Below, one piece after another: positions 1 through 6,949 of a stretch of 9,131 nucleotides of DNA (position 1 is the stretch's first letter; the number at the start of each line of letters is the position of its first letter). The DNA is taken from assembly GCA_041589735.1 (NCBI GenBank), contig JBFHVA010000145.1:1-9131 (forward strand), given 5' to 3'. The DNA is from CAMYJH01 sp041589735 (GTDB lineage: Bacteria > Pseudomonadota > Gammaproteobacteria > HK1). Position numbers and translations under genes: made by a program. The notes beneath the pieces were generated by a model, which was not told the DNA's origin, made no database searches, and saw only the letters and a list, made by a program, of their open reading frames with translations.

Positions 1-123
1 GAAACCGAACAAGCGTCCAAGCAGGCTTCCGCCGGCGGACCAGGCTGCGCCGCTTATAATCTGACGCACCTGCGAAGCCGGTCGCGCGGACAGTGAATGC
101 TCTTCGCGCGGCACCCCGTTCAC
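1..123 (-). CDS. Probable Wzx/MATE-like polysaccharide flippase, N-terminal fragment
   Basis: This is a 41-residue open frame that leaves the window at base 1. Its end reads VRQIISGAAWSAGGSLLGRLF. This resembles the start of polysaccharide flippases (Wzx, MOP superfamily), where a short basic N-terminus leads into a Gly/Ala/Trp-containing first transmembrane helix. Such proteins move undecaprenyl-linked repeat units across the inner membrane, which suits the neighbouring export genes. The start is uncertain. GTG at 123 has an AGAGG about 7 bases upstream. GTG at 114 is also possible. GTG at 69 would begin MRQIISGAAW, the most family-like N-terminus, but has no clear ribosome site. The frame stays open upstream to a TGA at 273-271. 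Family assignment rests on about 20 residues and is an inference; another multi-spanning membrane protein is possible. Confidence 0.45.
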   Translation of the reverse strand, partial: MNGVPREEHSLSARPASQVRQIISGAAWSAGGSLLGRLFGF

Positions 124-193
124 CGTCGAGCCTCTTGTTGCTGGAACTGCCAGGTGGCGGTCAGGGACTTCACCCAGAGCTGAGTATGGTGGC

Positions 194-307
194 TCATTCA
201 ATGAGGGAATGCGGCATTCGATTTCGACTCGTCGCTGCCCAAACGGCGCGGGCGCGTAGCAAACGAGCCTTCAGGGCAAGTAGCTCAGCGTGATTGATTT
301 TCAGCAT
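194..307 (-). CDS. Small ORF, 37 aa, unknown; possibly a remnant
   Basis: ATG at 307 begins MLKINHAELLALKARLLRAR and the frame ends at TGA 196-194. The first half would form a basic amphipathic helix. No family is recognised. The ribosome site is poor (only TTGAG-like bases upstream). The frame is the same as that of the ORF ending at 326, and the two are separated only by that ORF's TGA and six sense codons. It may therefore be the distal part of one broken gene rather than a gene of its own. Its stop overlaps the ATG of a further 25-codon ORF (197-120) as ATGA. That ORF in turn overlaps the GTG-123 flippase start as GTGA. This suggests either a coupled leader arrangement or chance. Confidence 0.25.
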   Translation of the reverse strand: MLKINHAELLALKARLLRARAVWAATSRNRMPHSLIE

Positions 308-325
308 GCTCAAACAAGTGTGGCG

Positions 326-553
326 TCAAGGCGCACCCTCGTAGGGTGATTTTTTCTCTGCGCCAAACTCGACAAGCGGGTAGCGCACGACCCTGCGACA
401 AAGAAGTTCGGAAAAGAGATCAAAACGGCGTCGCTCCACGCGAGCGGCGAACTCCGCAGCGTGGTGAAACGCCGACGGCTCAGCGTGGAGGATGCCGGAA
501 AGTTTCAGGACGATACGCCGGCGCTTTTTGTTCAGGCGAAGCCCCGGCGCCAT
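326..553 (-). CDS. Small basic ORF, 75 aa, unknown
   Basis: ATG at 553 is preceded by AAAGG about 4 bases away and opens 75 codons ending in TGA 328-326. The product starts MAPGLRLNKKRRRIVLKLSG, is strongly basic at the N-terminus and is rich in Arg, Glu and Phe. No family is recognised. By eye the codons have the pattern of the neighbouring genes: G/C-rich first and third positions, a lower second position, and common codons such as CGC, CTG, GAG and ATC. That pattern favours past or present coding. The frame is also open upstream to 664, inside the UXS gene, but a start there is not credible. It lies 58 bases downstream of the UXS stop. Its last codons overlap a hairpin that looks like a plus-strand terminator. 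It could be a small gene of the operon or a decaying remnant. Confidence 0.3.
   Translation of the reverse strand: MAPGLRLNKKRRRIVLKLSGILHAEPSAFHHAAEFAARVERRRFDLFSELLCRRVVRYPLVEFGAEKKSPYEGAP
334..355 (+). terminator. Plus-strand intrinsic terminator candidate
   Basis: CACCCT (334-339) pairs with AGGGTG (343-348) around a CGT loop, and the stem is followed by A and six T (350-355). This has the form of a Rho-independent terminator for transcription on the plus strand. No convincing plus-strand gene precedes it. On the minus strand the same hairpin has no T tract, so it should not terminate the operon. It might cap an antisense or small RNA. Confidence 0.4.
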
Positions 554-611
554 TACGCCTTTAATATTCGATAGCGTGGGCAAGAATCCCGCTTTGGGCC
601 GACGCGCTGGA

Positions 612-1586
612 CTAATCGTTCTTTTCGCCTTCGGTTTCCGAAAGCAGCGCGTCGAAATACGCAATGGTCTTTTTCAGTCCCTCCTCGAGCCCGACGCGAG
701 GCGTCCATCCGAGAACTTTTTCGGCCATCGTGATGTCCGGTCGCCGCTGAATGGGATCGTCTTCGGGCAGCGGCTGTTTGATGATTTTGGAGCGTGAGGC
801 CGTGATGTCGATGATCTTGTTCGCCAGTTCCGCGATGGAGAACTCGCCGGGGTTACCGAGATTCATCGGACCGGTAATTTCATCGGGTGTCGCCATTAGG
901 CGAATGAAGGCTTCGATTAGTTCGTCCACGTAGCAGAACGATCGTGTCTGCGAGCCGTCGCCGTAGATGGTAATGGGCGCATTTTTAAGCGCCTGAACGA
1001 CGAAGTTTGAGATCACCCGACCGTCATTGGGGTGCATGTTGGGGCCGTAGGTATTGAAAATGCGTCCCACCTTGATCGGCAGACCGTGCTGCCGACGGTA
1101 GTCAAAGAACAGGGTCTCGGCGCAGCGCTTGCCTTCGTCGTAACACGCTCGTCGTCCCACCGGATTGACTCGACCCCAGTACTTTTCCGTCTGAGGGTGG
1201 ATCTCCGGATCGCCGTAGACCTCGCTGGTCGACGCTTGAAAGATGGTGGCGCCCACGCGCTTGGCCAGGCCCAGCATGTTAATTGCGCCGTGCACGCTGG
1301 TTTTCGTGGTTTGCACCGGGTCGTGCTGGTAGTGCACTGGTGAAGCGGGACACGCCAGATTGTAAATCTCGTCCACCTCCACGTAGAGGGGGAATGTCAC
1401 GTCGTGACGCATGAGTTCGAAGTTCGGAGCGTCCAGCAGCGACTGGATGTTGCGCTTTCTGCCGGTGAAGTAGTTGTCCACGCAGAGCACGTCGTGGCCC
1501 TCGTCGACAAGCCGTTTACACAGATGCGAGCCCAGAAAACCGGCGCCGCCGGTGACCAGGATCCGTTTATCCTCGATGACTTTCAT
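612..1586 (-). CDS. uxs: UDP-glucuronate decarboxylase (UDP-xylose synthase)
   Basis: This is an extended short-chain dehydrogenase/reductase of 324 residues, the usual length for soluble bacterial UXS. It is expected to oxidise UDP-glucuronate at C4 with bound NAD, decarboxylate it and reduce the keto intermediate to UDP-xylose in the cytoplasm. Visible motifs are the Rossmann glycine motif GGAGFLG (13-19), the ribose-binding acidic residue in VDNYFTG (D37), the active-site strand ASTSEVYG (118-125, with T120 and E122), the catalytic Tyr-Lys pair in CYDEGKR (Y149, K153), GRIFNTYGP (174-182) and the substrate-binding TRSFCYVDE segment (R215). The CYDEGKR context separates it from 4-epimerases. 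ATG at 1586 has a GAGG 8 bases upstream and overlaps the ligase stop as ATGA, implying translational coupling. The product suggests xylose, or a derivative, in the polymer. Confidence 0.95.
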   Translation of the reverse strand: MKVIEDKRILVTGGAGFLGSHLCKRLVDEGHDVLCVDNYFTGRKRNIQSLLDAPNFELMRHDVTFPLYVEVDEIYNLACPASPVHYQHDPVQTTKTSVHGAINMLGLAKRVGATIFQASTSEVYGDPEIHPQTEKYWGRVNPVGRRACYDEGKRCAETLFFDYRRQHGLPIKVGRIFNTYGPNMHPNDGRVISNFVVQALKNAPITIYGDGSQTRSFCYVDELIEAFIRLMATPDEITGPMNLGNPGEFSIAELANKIIDITASRSKIIKQPLPEDDPIQRRPDITMAEKVLGWTPRVGLEEGLKKTIAYFDALLSETEGEKND

Positions 1587-3091
1587 GCTGCCGGCCTCAT
1601 CTCCTGCCGGCTCGGGTCATCCGATGTCGGCTGGTTGTGGTGACCCCTCCGGCGCCTGTCGCCCCCCCGCTCGAAGTCAGCGGCCACCAGCCCGACGGCG
1701 AGCAGTATGAAGAATAGCGCCGCGTTGGCGGGAATACTGAGATTGAAATCCACTAGGCCATGCGCGAGCAGCGAGGTGGTACCGCAAACCGAAAAAAATA
1801 AAGCACCTCGCATCAGCGGATCGCGGCGACGAAGATAACCGGAGATTATTTTGAACAGCAGGATGCAAATTGCGCCAGCCGCCAGGACGAACCCGATAAG
1901 GCCTTGCTCTGCGAGCAGCTCGAGAAAATCGTTGTGGGCGTGCTCGTAGTAGCCGCCCCCGAGCGCTTGGGTCTTATAGGCGGGGAACACCCATTGAAAG
2001 GTACCGGCGCCGGAACCCGTGAGCCAGAAATCCCCGATCATGGGATAGATCGCCTCGCGGATGTCGCCGCGATTGTTGGCGAAGCCAACGTTCTCCAGCT
2101 TTTCCACGATTCCGCCCGCCCCAAGCCATGCCACCCCCACCATTGCGAGCATGCCTATTTTGAGCGGCACCCGGGACTCTGCCGCGCCGCCGCGGCGAGA
2201 GAAGACCGCCAGCGAGACCGCAAACCCGATGGAAAATACCAGCGCCGCAACGCCGCCCCGAGAGCTACTGAGGATCAGCGCCGTGCACATGATAAGCAGG
2301 CAAAACGACACCCAGCCGGTGTCCTTGAGCACGAAGTCCATGCCGCGCCTCAAAGCTTCGCGCCAACCGCGGCCGTAATGAAGCGTGGATCGAGCGATCA
2401 AAAGTCCAATGGCGGCAGGAATGGTGACCTCCATCAGGCCGGCGAAGTGGTTTCTGTTGACATAGGTTCCGGAGACGGAGTTTCCCGCAACGCCGGGATA
2501 CCACAGTACGAAATGACCCCGACCAACGTAAGCCAGAATGCCGTAAAAAGCCTCTATGGTGCCAACCAGGGTGAGCACGATGAGCATGAGTCTGAGTCGA
2601 CTCCGTGACGTGAGCAGCACGAGAGTGAGAAAAAACAGCGCCACGTAGGCCGCGATCTTCTGCAACATGGAAAAGGTCGATCCCGGATCCAGGCTCAAGC
2701 TCGACAGCGGCGCGTAACCCTCACCGGCAGCGGCGGAGTAGTGCATGAATGCCTTGGGGCTGAGAACCGCCAGCAGCGCCGGCGGCAGCGGCAGCGCCTG
2801 AAGCGCAACGTAAGCAATCCAAATTACGAATAGCGCGAGTGCCGCTTTGCCATCACGCAGCGCCGGCGTCACCCGGCTGCTTTGACCGGCGAAGCGGAGG
2901 CACCAAAGGCCCAGCAGAATCATGGCGGCCGCGTGCATCAACCCCGCTGACCAGGCGCGATTGCTGCCCAGCGGCACCGGCAGCCAGGCTATCAGGGTAA
3001 GCAGCCCGAAGAACAATGCAGAGGCAGTAATGGACGGTCTGCTGTTACTGATCTGCGTCATGGCGTGATCGGTGAAAAGTTCGTTTTTCAA
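1583..3091 (-). CDS. O-antigen ligase/polymerase (Wzy/WaaL) family membrane protein
   Basis: This is a 502-residue protein with about a dozen hydrophobic segments, ending in a basic, polar cytoplasmic-looking tail (about 474-502). Family landmarks of the O-antigen ligase domain (Wzy_C, PF04932 type) are GTYVNRNHFAGLM (208-220), SSSRGG (275-280), the WLTGSGAGTF segment (356-364), and the large periplasmic loop containing EHAHNDFLELLAEQGLIG (383-400). Family members either polymerise lipid-linked repeat units (Wzy) or join glycan to an acceptor (WaaL, PglL). Sequence alone does not separate these. Next to Wza and Wzc, the Wzy polymerase role is favoured. The longest frame starts with TTG at 3091, overlapping the upstream stop as TTGA. 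ATG at 3061 (MTQISNSRP) is a strong alternative. Neither has a clear Shine-Dalgarno. The stop overlaps the UXS ATG. Confidence 0.88.
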   Translation of the reverse strand: MKNELFTDHAMTQISNSRPSITASALFFGLLTLIAWLPVPLGSNRAWSAGLMHAAAMILLGLWCLRFAGQSSRVTPALRDGKAALALFVIWIAYVALQALPLPPALLAVLSPKAFMHYSAAAGEGYAPLSSLSLDPGSTFSMLQKIAAYVALFFLTLVLLTSRSRLRLMLIVLTLVGTIEAFYGILAYVGRGHFVLWYPGVAGNSVSGTYVNRNHFAGLMEVTIPAAIGLLIARSTLHYGRGWREALRRGMDFVLKDTGWVSFCLLIMCTALILSSSRGGVAALVFSIGFAVSLAVFSRRGGAAESRVPLKIGMLAMVGVAWLGAGGIVEKLENVGFANNRGDIREAIYPMIGDFWLTGSGAGTFQWVFPAYKTQALGGGYYEHAHNDFLELLAEQGLIGFVLAAGAICILLFKIISGYLRRRDPLMRGALFFSVCGTTSLLAHGLVDFNLSIPANAALFFILLAVGLVAADFERGGDRRRRGHHNQPTSDDPSRQEMRPAA

Positions 3092-3768
3092 CGGCCGCTC
3101 TGGGCAACGATGCGACTTAGCAGCTCTCGGTCGCGGGTATCGGTCAGCATGCCTTCCACCAGATCTTCTCGACCGGCATGAACCGCCATTCGAAGAATGA
3201 GATCAACATCGTCGCCGATTAAAAGCGCCCGCCTGAGCGTGGCCACCGCCTCTGCCCGTTGACTTTCGCTCAGCGCGTCCCAGATGGAAAACGCCACCAA
3301 CAACGACTTGAGCTGGGTCTTTGTCTCCCACGGCGCCAGCGCCAGCGCCCGCTCCAGCGCGAACGTCGCCCGGGCGCCGGCGGTGCCTTCAAGGAGCCGG
3401 GACTCAGCGTAATTGATCCAGCCATATCCCCAGCTCGGGCGGTGGCCGATAACCTCCGCGTAAGCTGCCCGCGAACGCTGCCGATATGAGCGCGCCGCGT
3501 CTGTGGCCCCCCCGCTCCGCCAGGCGAGCCAGGCGTAATGCCGGCCGAGCTCGGCCGCGTACCTGGCGTTGAGCGGGTCCAGGGCACGGGCCTGGTAGAG
3601 ACGATCGAAGGCGTTCCGCCAGCGCTGCGGCGTCATTTGCGCCAGCCTTTTCGGATTTTCAGGCGCCCGGGTAGCGCTGACCGTGAGATCGGCCCATGAC
3701 CACGCCAGCGCCTGGACCGCCGCGGCAAAGCAGCCGGCGGCGACTATCGCTGCTGCGGCACGACTCAT
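3088..3768 (-). CDS. Membrane-anchored TPR-like protein of the polysaccharide locus
   Basis: This is a 226-residue protein. Residues 5-25 form one hydrophobic helix (Ala-rich, ending AWSWADL), probably an uncleaved anchor with the rest in the periplasm. The remainder is helical and looks like degenerate tetratricopeptide repeats: helix pairs around 50-83 (with RALDPLNARYAAELGRHYAW), 88-123 (with WGYGWINYAESRLLEG) and 131-160 (with LERALALAPWE). The Leu/Ala, Tyr and Pro spacing is typical of TPR units. No enzymatic motif is visible. It sits between the Wzc gene (63 bases upstream) and the ligase/polymerase gene, which it overlaps by four bases, so an accessory role beside the polymerase or co-polymerase is likely. 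The position recalls the small VpsP-like proteins after the Wzc homologue in vibrio EPS clusters, but homology cannot be shown here. ATG at 3768 has only a weak GGG upstream. Confidence 0.7.
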   Translation of the reverse strand: MSRAAAAIVAAGCFAAAVQALAWSWADLTVSATRAPENPKRLAQMTPQRWRNAFDRLYQARALDPLNARYAAELGRHYAWLAWRSGGATDAARSYRQRSRAAYAEVIGHRPSWGYGWINYAESRLLEGTAGARATFALERALALAPWETKTQLKSLLVAFSIWDALSESQRAEAVATLRRALLIGDDVDLILRMAVHAGREDLVEGMLTDTRDRELLSRIVAQSGR

Positions 3769-3789
3769 TCGATTACCCGGGGAATGCGA

Positions 3790-3818
3790 TCGCGGGTCGC
3801 GAAATACGGATGTCCGTA
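3790..3818 (-). repeat. Two tandem small hairpins between the wzc-like and TPR-like genes
   Basis: In the 63-base gap after the Wzc stop, TACGGA (3805-3810) and TCCGTA (3813-3818) form a perfect inverted repeat with a 2-base centre. TCGCG (3790-3794) and CGCGA (3798-3802) form a second one with a 3-base loop. There is no T tract after either on the minus strand, so they do not look like full terminators. They could act as an RNA-stability or processing element that sets the level of the downstream membrane genes. Confidence 0.4.
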
Positions 3819-3831
3819 GGACGGTTTGGAG

Positions 3832-6177
3832 CTAAGTCGAAGGCTGCTGTTGATACTGATACGCGGAATAGCCCCGATACATGCCGCGATAACCGCTCGA
3901 GTAGTAGCTTTCGAGTGCGGCAAGGTTCACCTGCTGCAAAACCACGCCGGCGGGCCGAATCCGACCGGACGCAAGACGCCTCAAGGCTTCTTCCACCGCC
4001 TTGAACGTCGTTTGTTGACTATGAATAGTGAACACGACGGCATCTACCAGATGCCCGAGCACCACGCTGTCGCTGACGGGCAGCACCGGCGCGCCGTCGA
4101 CTACGATGTGGTCGAACCGTTTGCGCAATTCTTCGAAAGCGAGGGCGAACTTTCGCGAAGAAATGATCTCCAGTGGGTTCGGTGGCACCGTTCCAGCGCA
4201 GAGCAGGAACATATCCTCTGCTTTCGGATGGGCAAGAACGGCATCGTCCAGCTCGCATTCGCCCAGCACCACGTCGGTTATTCCCGGCCGATCCGCCTTG
4301 ACTCCGAACACTTTTGCCAACCGCCCTTTCCTCAAGTCCGCGTCCAGCAACAGCGTTCTGCCGCGCTTTCGGAAAGCCAGCGCCAGGTTACACGCCAGCG
4401 CTGTCTTGCCTTCCTGGGCGATGGAAGACGTCAGCAGCACAACCTGGGGCGGATTGTCCACGTCTGAATAGAGTATCGCCGTGCGAATGTCGTTGACGGC
4501 TTCGGAAAACGGCGTGCGCGGATCTGTCAGCACGTATTGATCTACCGTCTGGCTCTTGCGGCGGCTGACCTTGACGCTCTGGAGCATCCCGAGCAGCGGC
4601 AGGCCGAGGCGATTCTCCACGTCTTCTCGAACCTTGACGGTGTCGTCAAGGCGGGCGCGAATAATGGCGAGGAACACACCGACAAGCAGCCCGATGAGCA
4701 CCGAAATGAAAATCATCCGCTCCCTGTTGGGTTTGAACGGTCCGGTCGGAACTTCCGCCTCGTCGATAATGCGCACGTTGCTTACGTCATATTCGTTGGC
4801 AATGTCCGCTTCCTTGTACCGAGCGACGAAGCTTTCATAGAGCTGGCGGTTGGCTTCCACCTCGCGCTCGAGCTTGGCGAGCGTGAACGCCTTGCCAGAA
4901 AGCGTGCGCATTTCCGCCTGCTGCGCGTCAATGATGTTTCGCAACTCGCGTTCCTGGGCCCTTGCGACTTCGAACTCTTTGCGCACCGTGTCGACGGCTT
5001 TCTCCACTTCGGCTCGAAGCCGTGATTCCGCCTGTTTCAAGTCAGCCAGCGCGGCACGCATTCGCGGGTGTTTCTCGCCGTATCGCTCACTCAGCTCGGA
5101 GACGCGCCGCTCCGTCTCGACTTGATTCCGATGCGCGTCCAGCACCAGAGGATTCCCGACGACGCTCACCAGAGATTCGTAGTCGCTACGATTAGCGATG
5201 TACGATTTCACCTGGTTGTAGCGCGCCTCCGCCTGGCTTCTCGCGGCCTGCGCCTTGATGAGCTCCGCGGTGAGGCTGCCCAGCTGCGCGCCGACGATCT
5301 TCTCGCGGTTTTGCGTATCGACCAGCCCTTCGGCCTGCTGAAATTCCTGCAGCGCCTGCTCAGAATTTTCAAGTTTGACCTTCAGCTCGTCGATGCGCTG
5401 GCGCAAAAATCCCGTTGCCTGCTGAACGTTCGAGCTTCTCGAATCCAGACCAAAGTCGATGTATGCCCGGGCCACCGCGTTGGCCACCTGAGCGGCCTGA
5501 TTTGGATCGGTAGAGATAAACCGGATCTGCAGCACCTCCGATTCCTTGCCGCCGGTGACCTGCAGACCACCGATGACGACGTTGATGGCAGCATCTCGGG
5601 GAGACTTCGGTGCAATGTTCGGCTTCTTCGGTCCGCGCCACTCCGGCGGCAACAGCTCTTTCCAGCTGCGTACCCAGGAGGCCGCCTCGGATGTCCAGCG
5701 ATGAATCACACCGGGAGCAGCGTTTCCATTATTTGAAGACTTATCCTGTGCGCTTGTAGAGGCGACGGCTTTATCCAGGCCCAGATTGTCGACCACCCTG
5801 GCGGCTACCGAACGGCTGCGGATGATATCGATCTGAGTTTCGTAGAAGTACCAGTAAAGCGGCGTGCTCTCGAACTGCTGCACGTTGGCAAGGTTGGGCT
5901 GGTTGTACTTGACCAGAATGCGCGTTTCCGCGCGGTACACGGGCACAGCTTTCAATGCCGCCATCGTTCCGACGGCGCCGCCGATAATGGCGAGCGCGAG
6001 AATGCTCCACTTGTAACGCTTGAGCGTACGCCAGTATGCGAGCAGCGGGAATTCGTCCTGATCTCGGTCCTCGAATCCCACCGGGGCACCAGCGTTGACG
6101 TCAACCGGTAGCAGGTGCGGACGACCAGAGTCGGGGCCCTGGCTGAATGAATTCACTTTAGAAGAAGCTCTCACCAA
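3832..6177 (-). CDS. wzc: Wzc-type chain-length determinant fused to bacterial tyrosine kinase
   Basis: This is a 781-residue inner-membrane polysaccharide co-polymerase with an autokinase domain. An N-terminal Wzz-like domain (about 44-140) contains the first membrane helix (57-76). It is followed by a long periplasmic coiled-coil region (about 255-455), a Pro-rich PTGPFKPNRERM segment (477-488) and a second membrane helix (488-507). The cytoplasmic BY-kinase follows: Walker A around SSIAQEGKT (584-592), Walker A' LLLDADLRKG (609-618) and Walker B IVVDGAP (691-697). The tail carries seven tyrosines between 758 and 775, the expected autophosphorylation cluster. Such proteins set chain length and control export with Wza. 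The start is uncertain: TTG 6177 and GTG 6174 lie inside the wza end, while GTG 6156 begins one base after the wza stop. The last is attractive but has only a distant GAGAG upstream. A Trp-rich insert lies at 155-185. Confidence 0.93.
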   Translation of the reverse strand: MVRASSKVNSFSQGPDSGRPHLLPVDVNAGAPVGFEDRDQDEFPLLAYWRTLKRYKWSILALAIIGGAVGTMAALKAVPVYRAETRILVKYNQPNLANVQQFESTPLYWYFYETQIDIIRSRSVAARVVDNLGLDKAVASTSAQDKSSNNGNAAPGVIHRWTSEAASWVRSWKELLPPEWRGPKKPNIAPKSPRDAAINVVIGGLQVTGGKESEVLQIRFISTDPNQAAQVANAVARAYIDFGLDSRSSNVQQATGFLRQRIDELKVKLENSEQALQEFQQAEGLVDTQNREKIVGAQLGSLTAELIKAQAARSQAEARYNQVKSYIANRSDYESLVSVVGNPLVLDAHRNQVETERRVSELSERYGEKHPRMRAALADLKQAESRLRAEVEKAVDTVRKEFEVARAQERELRNIIDAQQAEMRTLSGKAFTLAKLEREVEANRQLYESFVARYKEADIANEYDVSNVRIIDEAEVPTGPFKPNRERMIFISVLIGLLVGVFLAIIRARLDDTVKVREDVENRLGLPLLGMLQSVKVSRRKSQTVDQYVLTDPRTPFSEAVNDIRTAILYSDVDNPPQVVLLTSSIAQEGKTALACNLALAFRKRGRTLLLDADLRKGRLAKVFGVKADRPGITDVVLGECELDDAVLAHPKAEDMFLLCAGTVPPNPLEIISSRKFALAFEELRKRFDHIVVDGAPVLPVSDSVVLGHLVDAVVFTIHSQQTTFKAVEEALRRLASGRIRPAGVVLQQVNLAALESYYSSGYRGMYRGYSAYQYQQQPST

Positions 6178-6877
6178 CGGTAATCACATCACCCGGTCGT
6201 ATGCGCATCCCCGGCGTCGCCTGTCTGGCGCGCTGAGTGGAATCGCCGTCGCGGACGACCGTGATGTTTCGCTCCGACGCACGCTCGGTATATCCCCCCG
6301 CCAGTGCCACCGCCTTTTCGACAGTGAGCCCGTCGACGTAGTTGAACCCACCGGGATTTCGCACCTCGCCTTTAATATAGAACAAACGGAAGGTGTCGAT
6401 GCTGACGGTAACGTTGGGCTTCTTCAGATAGCCATCGGACAGCATCTCGGTGATATGCCGCTGCAGTTCCGAGGCCGTGCGGCCGCGTACCTGAATGTCG
6501 CCTAGGAGAGGATAGGAAATCTTGCCGTTTCCCTTGACCCGCTCGTCCTTGACGCTGAGATCCGGTTCGCCGTACACGGTGATGGAAATGCCGTCTCCGG
6601 TGTCGATTCGGTAGGTGTCAGCAGGATCGTAAACCGGGTCCGGGCTGCCGGTCTGGGCCATTGCCTCGCGCGAGACGGTGTTTGAGCCGGTTTTGTTTGA
6701 CCTGGCATTGGTCGTTTCGGGAACAGGCGCTACGAGCTCCGTGTCGCTTCCACCAACGTCAGTCGACAACAGCAAGGTAAGATCGACAGAAGGTCTTTCG
6801 GCGTATGCACTCAGCGGCGCCAAGAACAGCACCGGCATCACTATCAGGGCGAAAATAATTCTCATCGACCGCAGCAT
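6158..6877 (-). CDS. wza: Wza/GumB-type polysaccharide export protein
   Basis: This is a 239-residue periplasmic/outer-membrane exporter. A signal peptide occupies residues 1-26 (MRIIFALIVMPVLFLAPLSAYA, likely cut before ERPSV). There is no cysteine lipobox, unlike classical Wza. A polar linker (27-80) leads to the Poly_export domain (about 83-162: YRIDTGDGISITVYGEPDLS, then KISYPLLGDIQVRGRTASEL) and one SLBB domain (about 166-215, with GEVRNPGGFNYVDGLTV and ALAGGYTERA). It ends in GDVITVGESFF, a common ending in short exporters. It lacks the extra SLBB copy and C-terminal membrane helix of the roughly 380-residue E. coli protein, so it probably docks on a separate outer-membrane pore, plausibly the barrel encoded just upstream. 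ATG 6877 has GGAG only 3 bases away. ATG 6865 (MRIIFALIV) is an alternative with a more typical signal peptide. The 3' end overlaps the long form of wzc. Confidence 0.92.
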   Translation of the reverse strand: MLRSMRIIFALIVMPVLFLAPLSAYAERPSVDLTLLLSTDVGGSDTELVAPVPETTNARSNKTGSNTVSREAMAQTGSPDPVYDPADTYRIDTGDGISITVYGEPDLSVKDERVKGNGKISYPLLGDIQVRGRTASELQRHITEMLSDGYLKKPNVTVSIDTFRLFYIKGEVRNPGGFNYVDGLTVEKAVALAGGYTERASERNITVVRDGDSTQRARQATPGMRIRPGDVITVGESFF

Positions 6878-6949
6878 CAGCTCCGCATCCCTCTTCCCAT
6901 CGCGGAAGCTTCAACGGCTACCGCAGGAAATACCATCGTGATACTCCCA

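Noticed and set aside
276..290. tRNA-like GTAGCTCAG string
   Set aside because: No acceptor stem, anticodon arm or TTCGA-type T-loop can be placed around it.
93..293. Plus-strand 66-codon ORF with GTG start
   Set aside because: It has no ribosome site, its composition is unlike a gene, and it overlaps the better-supported minus-strand flippase frame. It is kept only as part of a possible antisense transcript.
1904..2608. Plus-strand 234-codon ORF opposite the ligase gene
   Set aside because: It is a mirror of the strongly supported minus-strand coding sequence, rich in His/Arg/Gln as such shadows are.
5068..5736. Plus-strand 222-codon ORF opposite the wzc-like gene
   Set aside because: The minus frame carries the Wzc coiled coil and clear family motifs; this frame is an antisense shadow.
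612..6877. Exosortase/PEP-CTERM-linked exopolysaccharide cluster
   Set aside because: No exosortase, PEP-CTERM protein or PrsK/PrsR-type regulator is present, and the kinase is fused to the co-polymerase rather than split as in those clusters.
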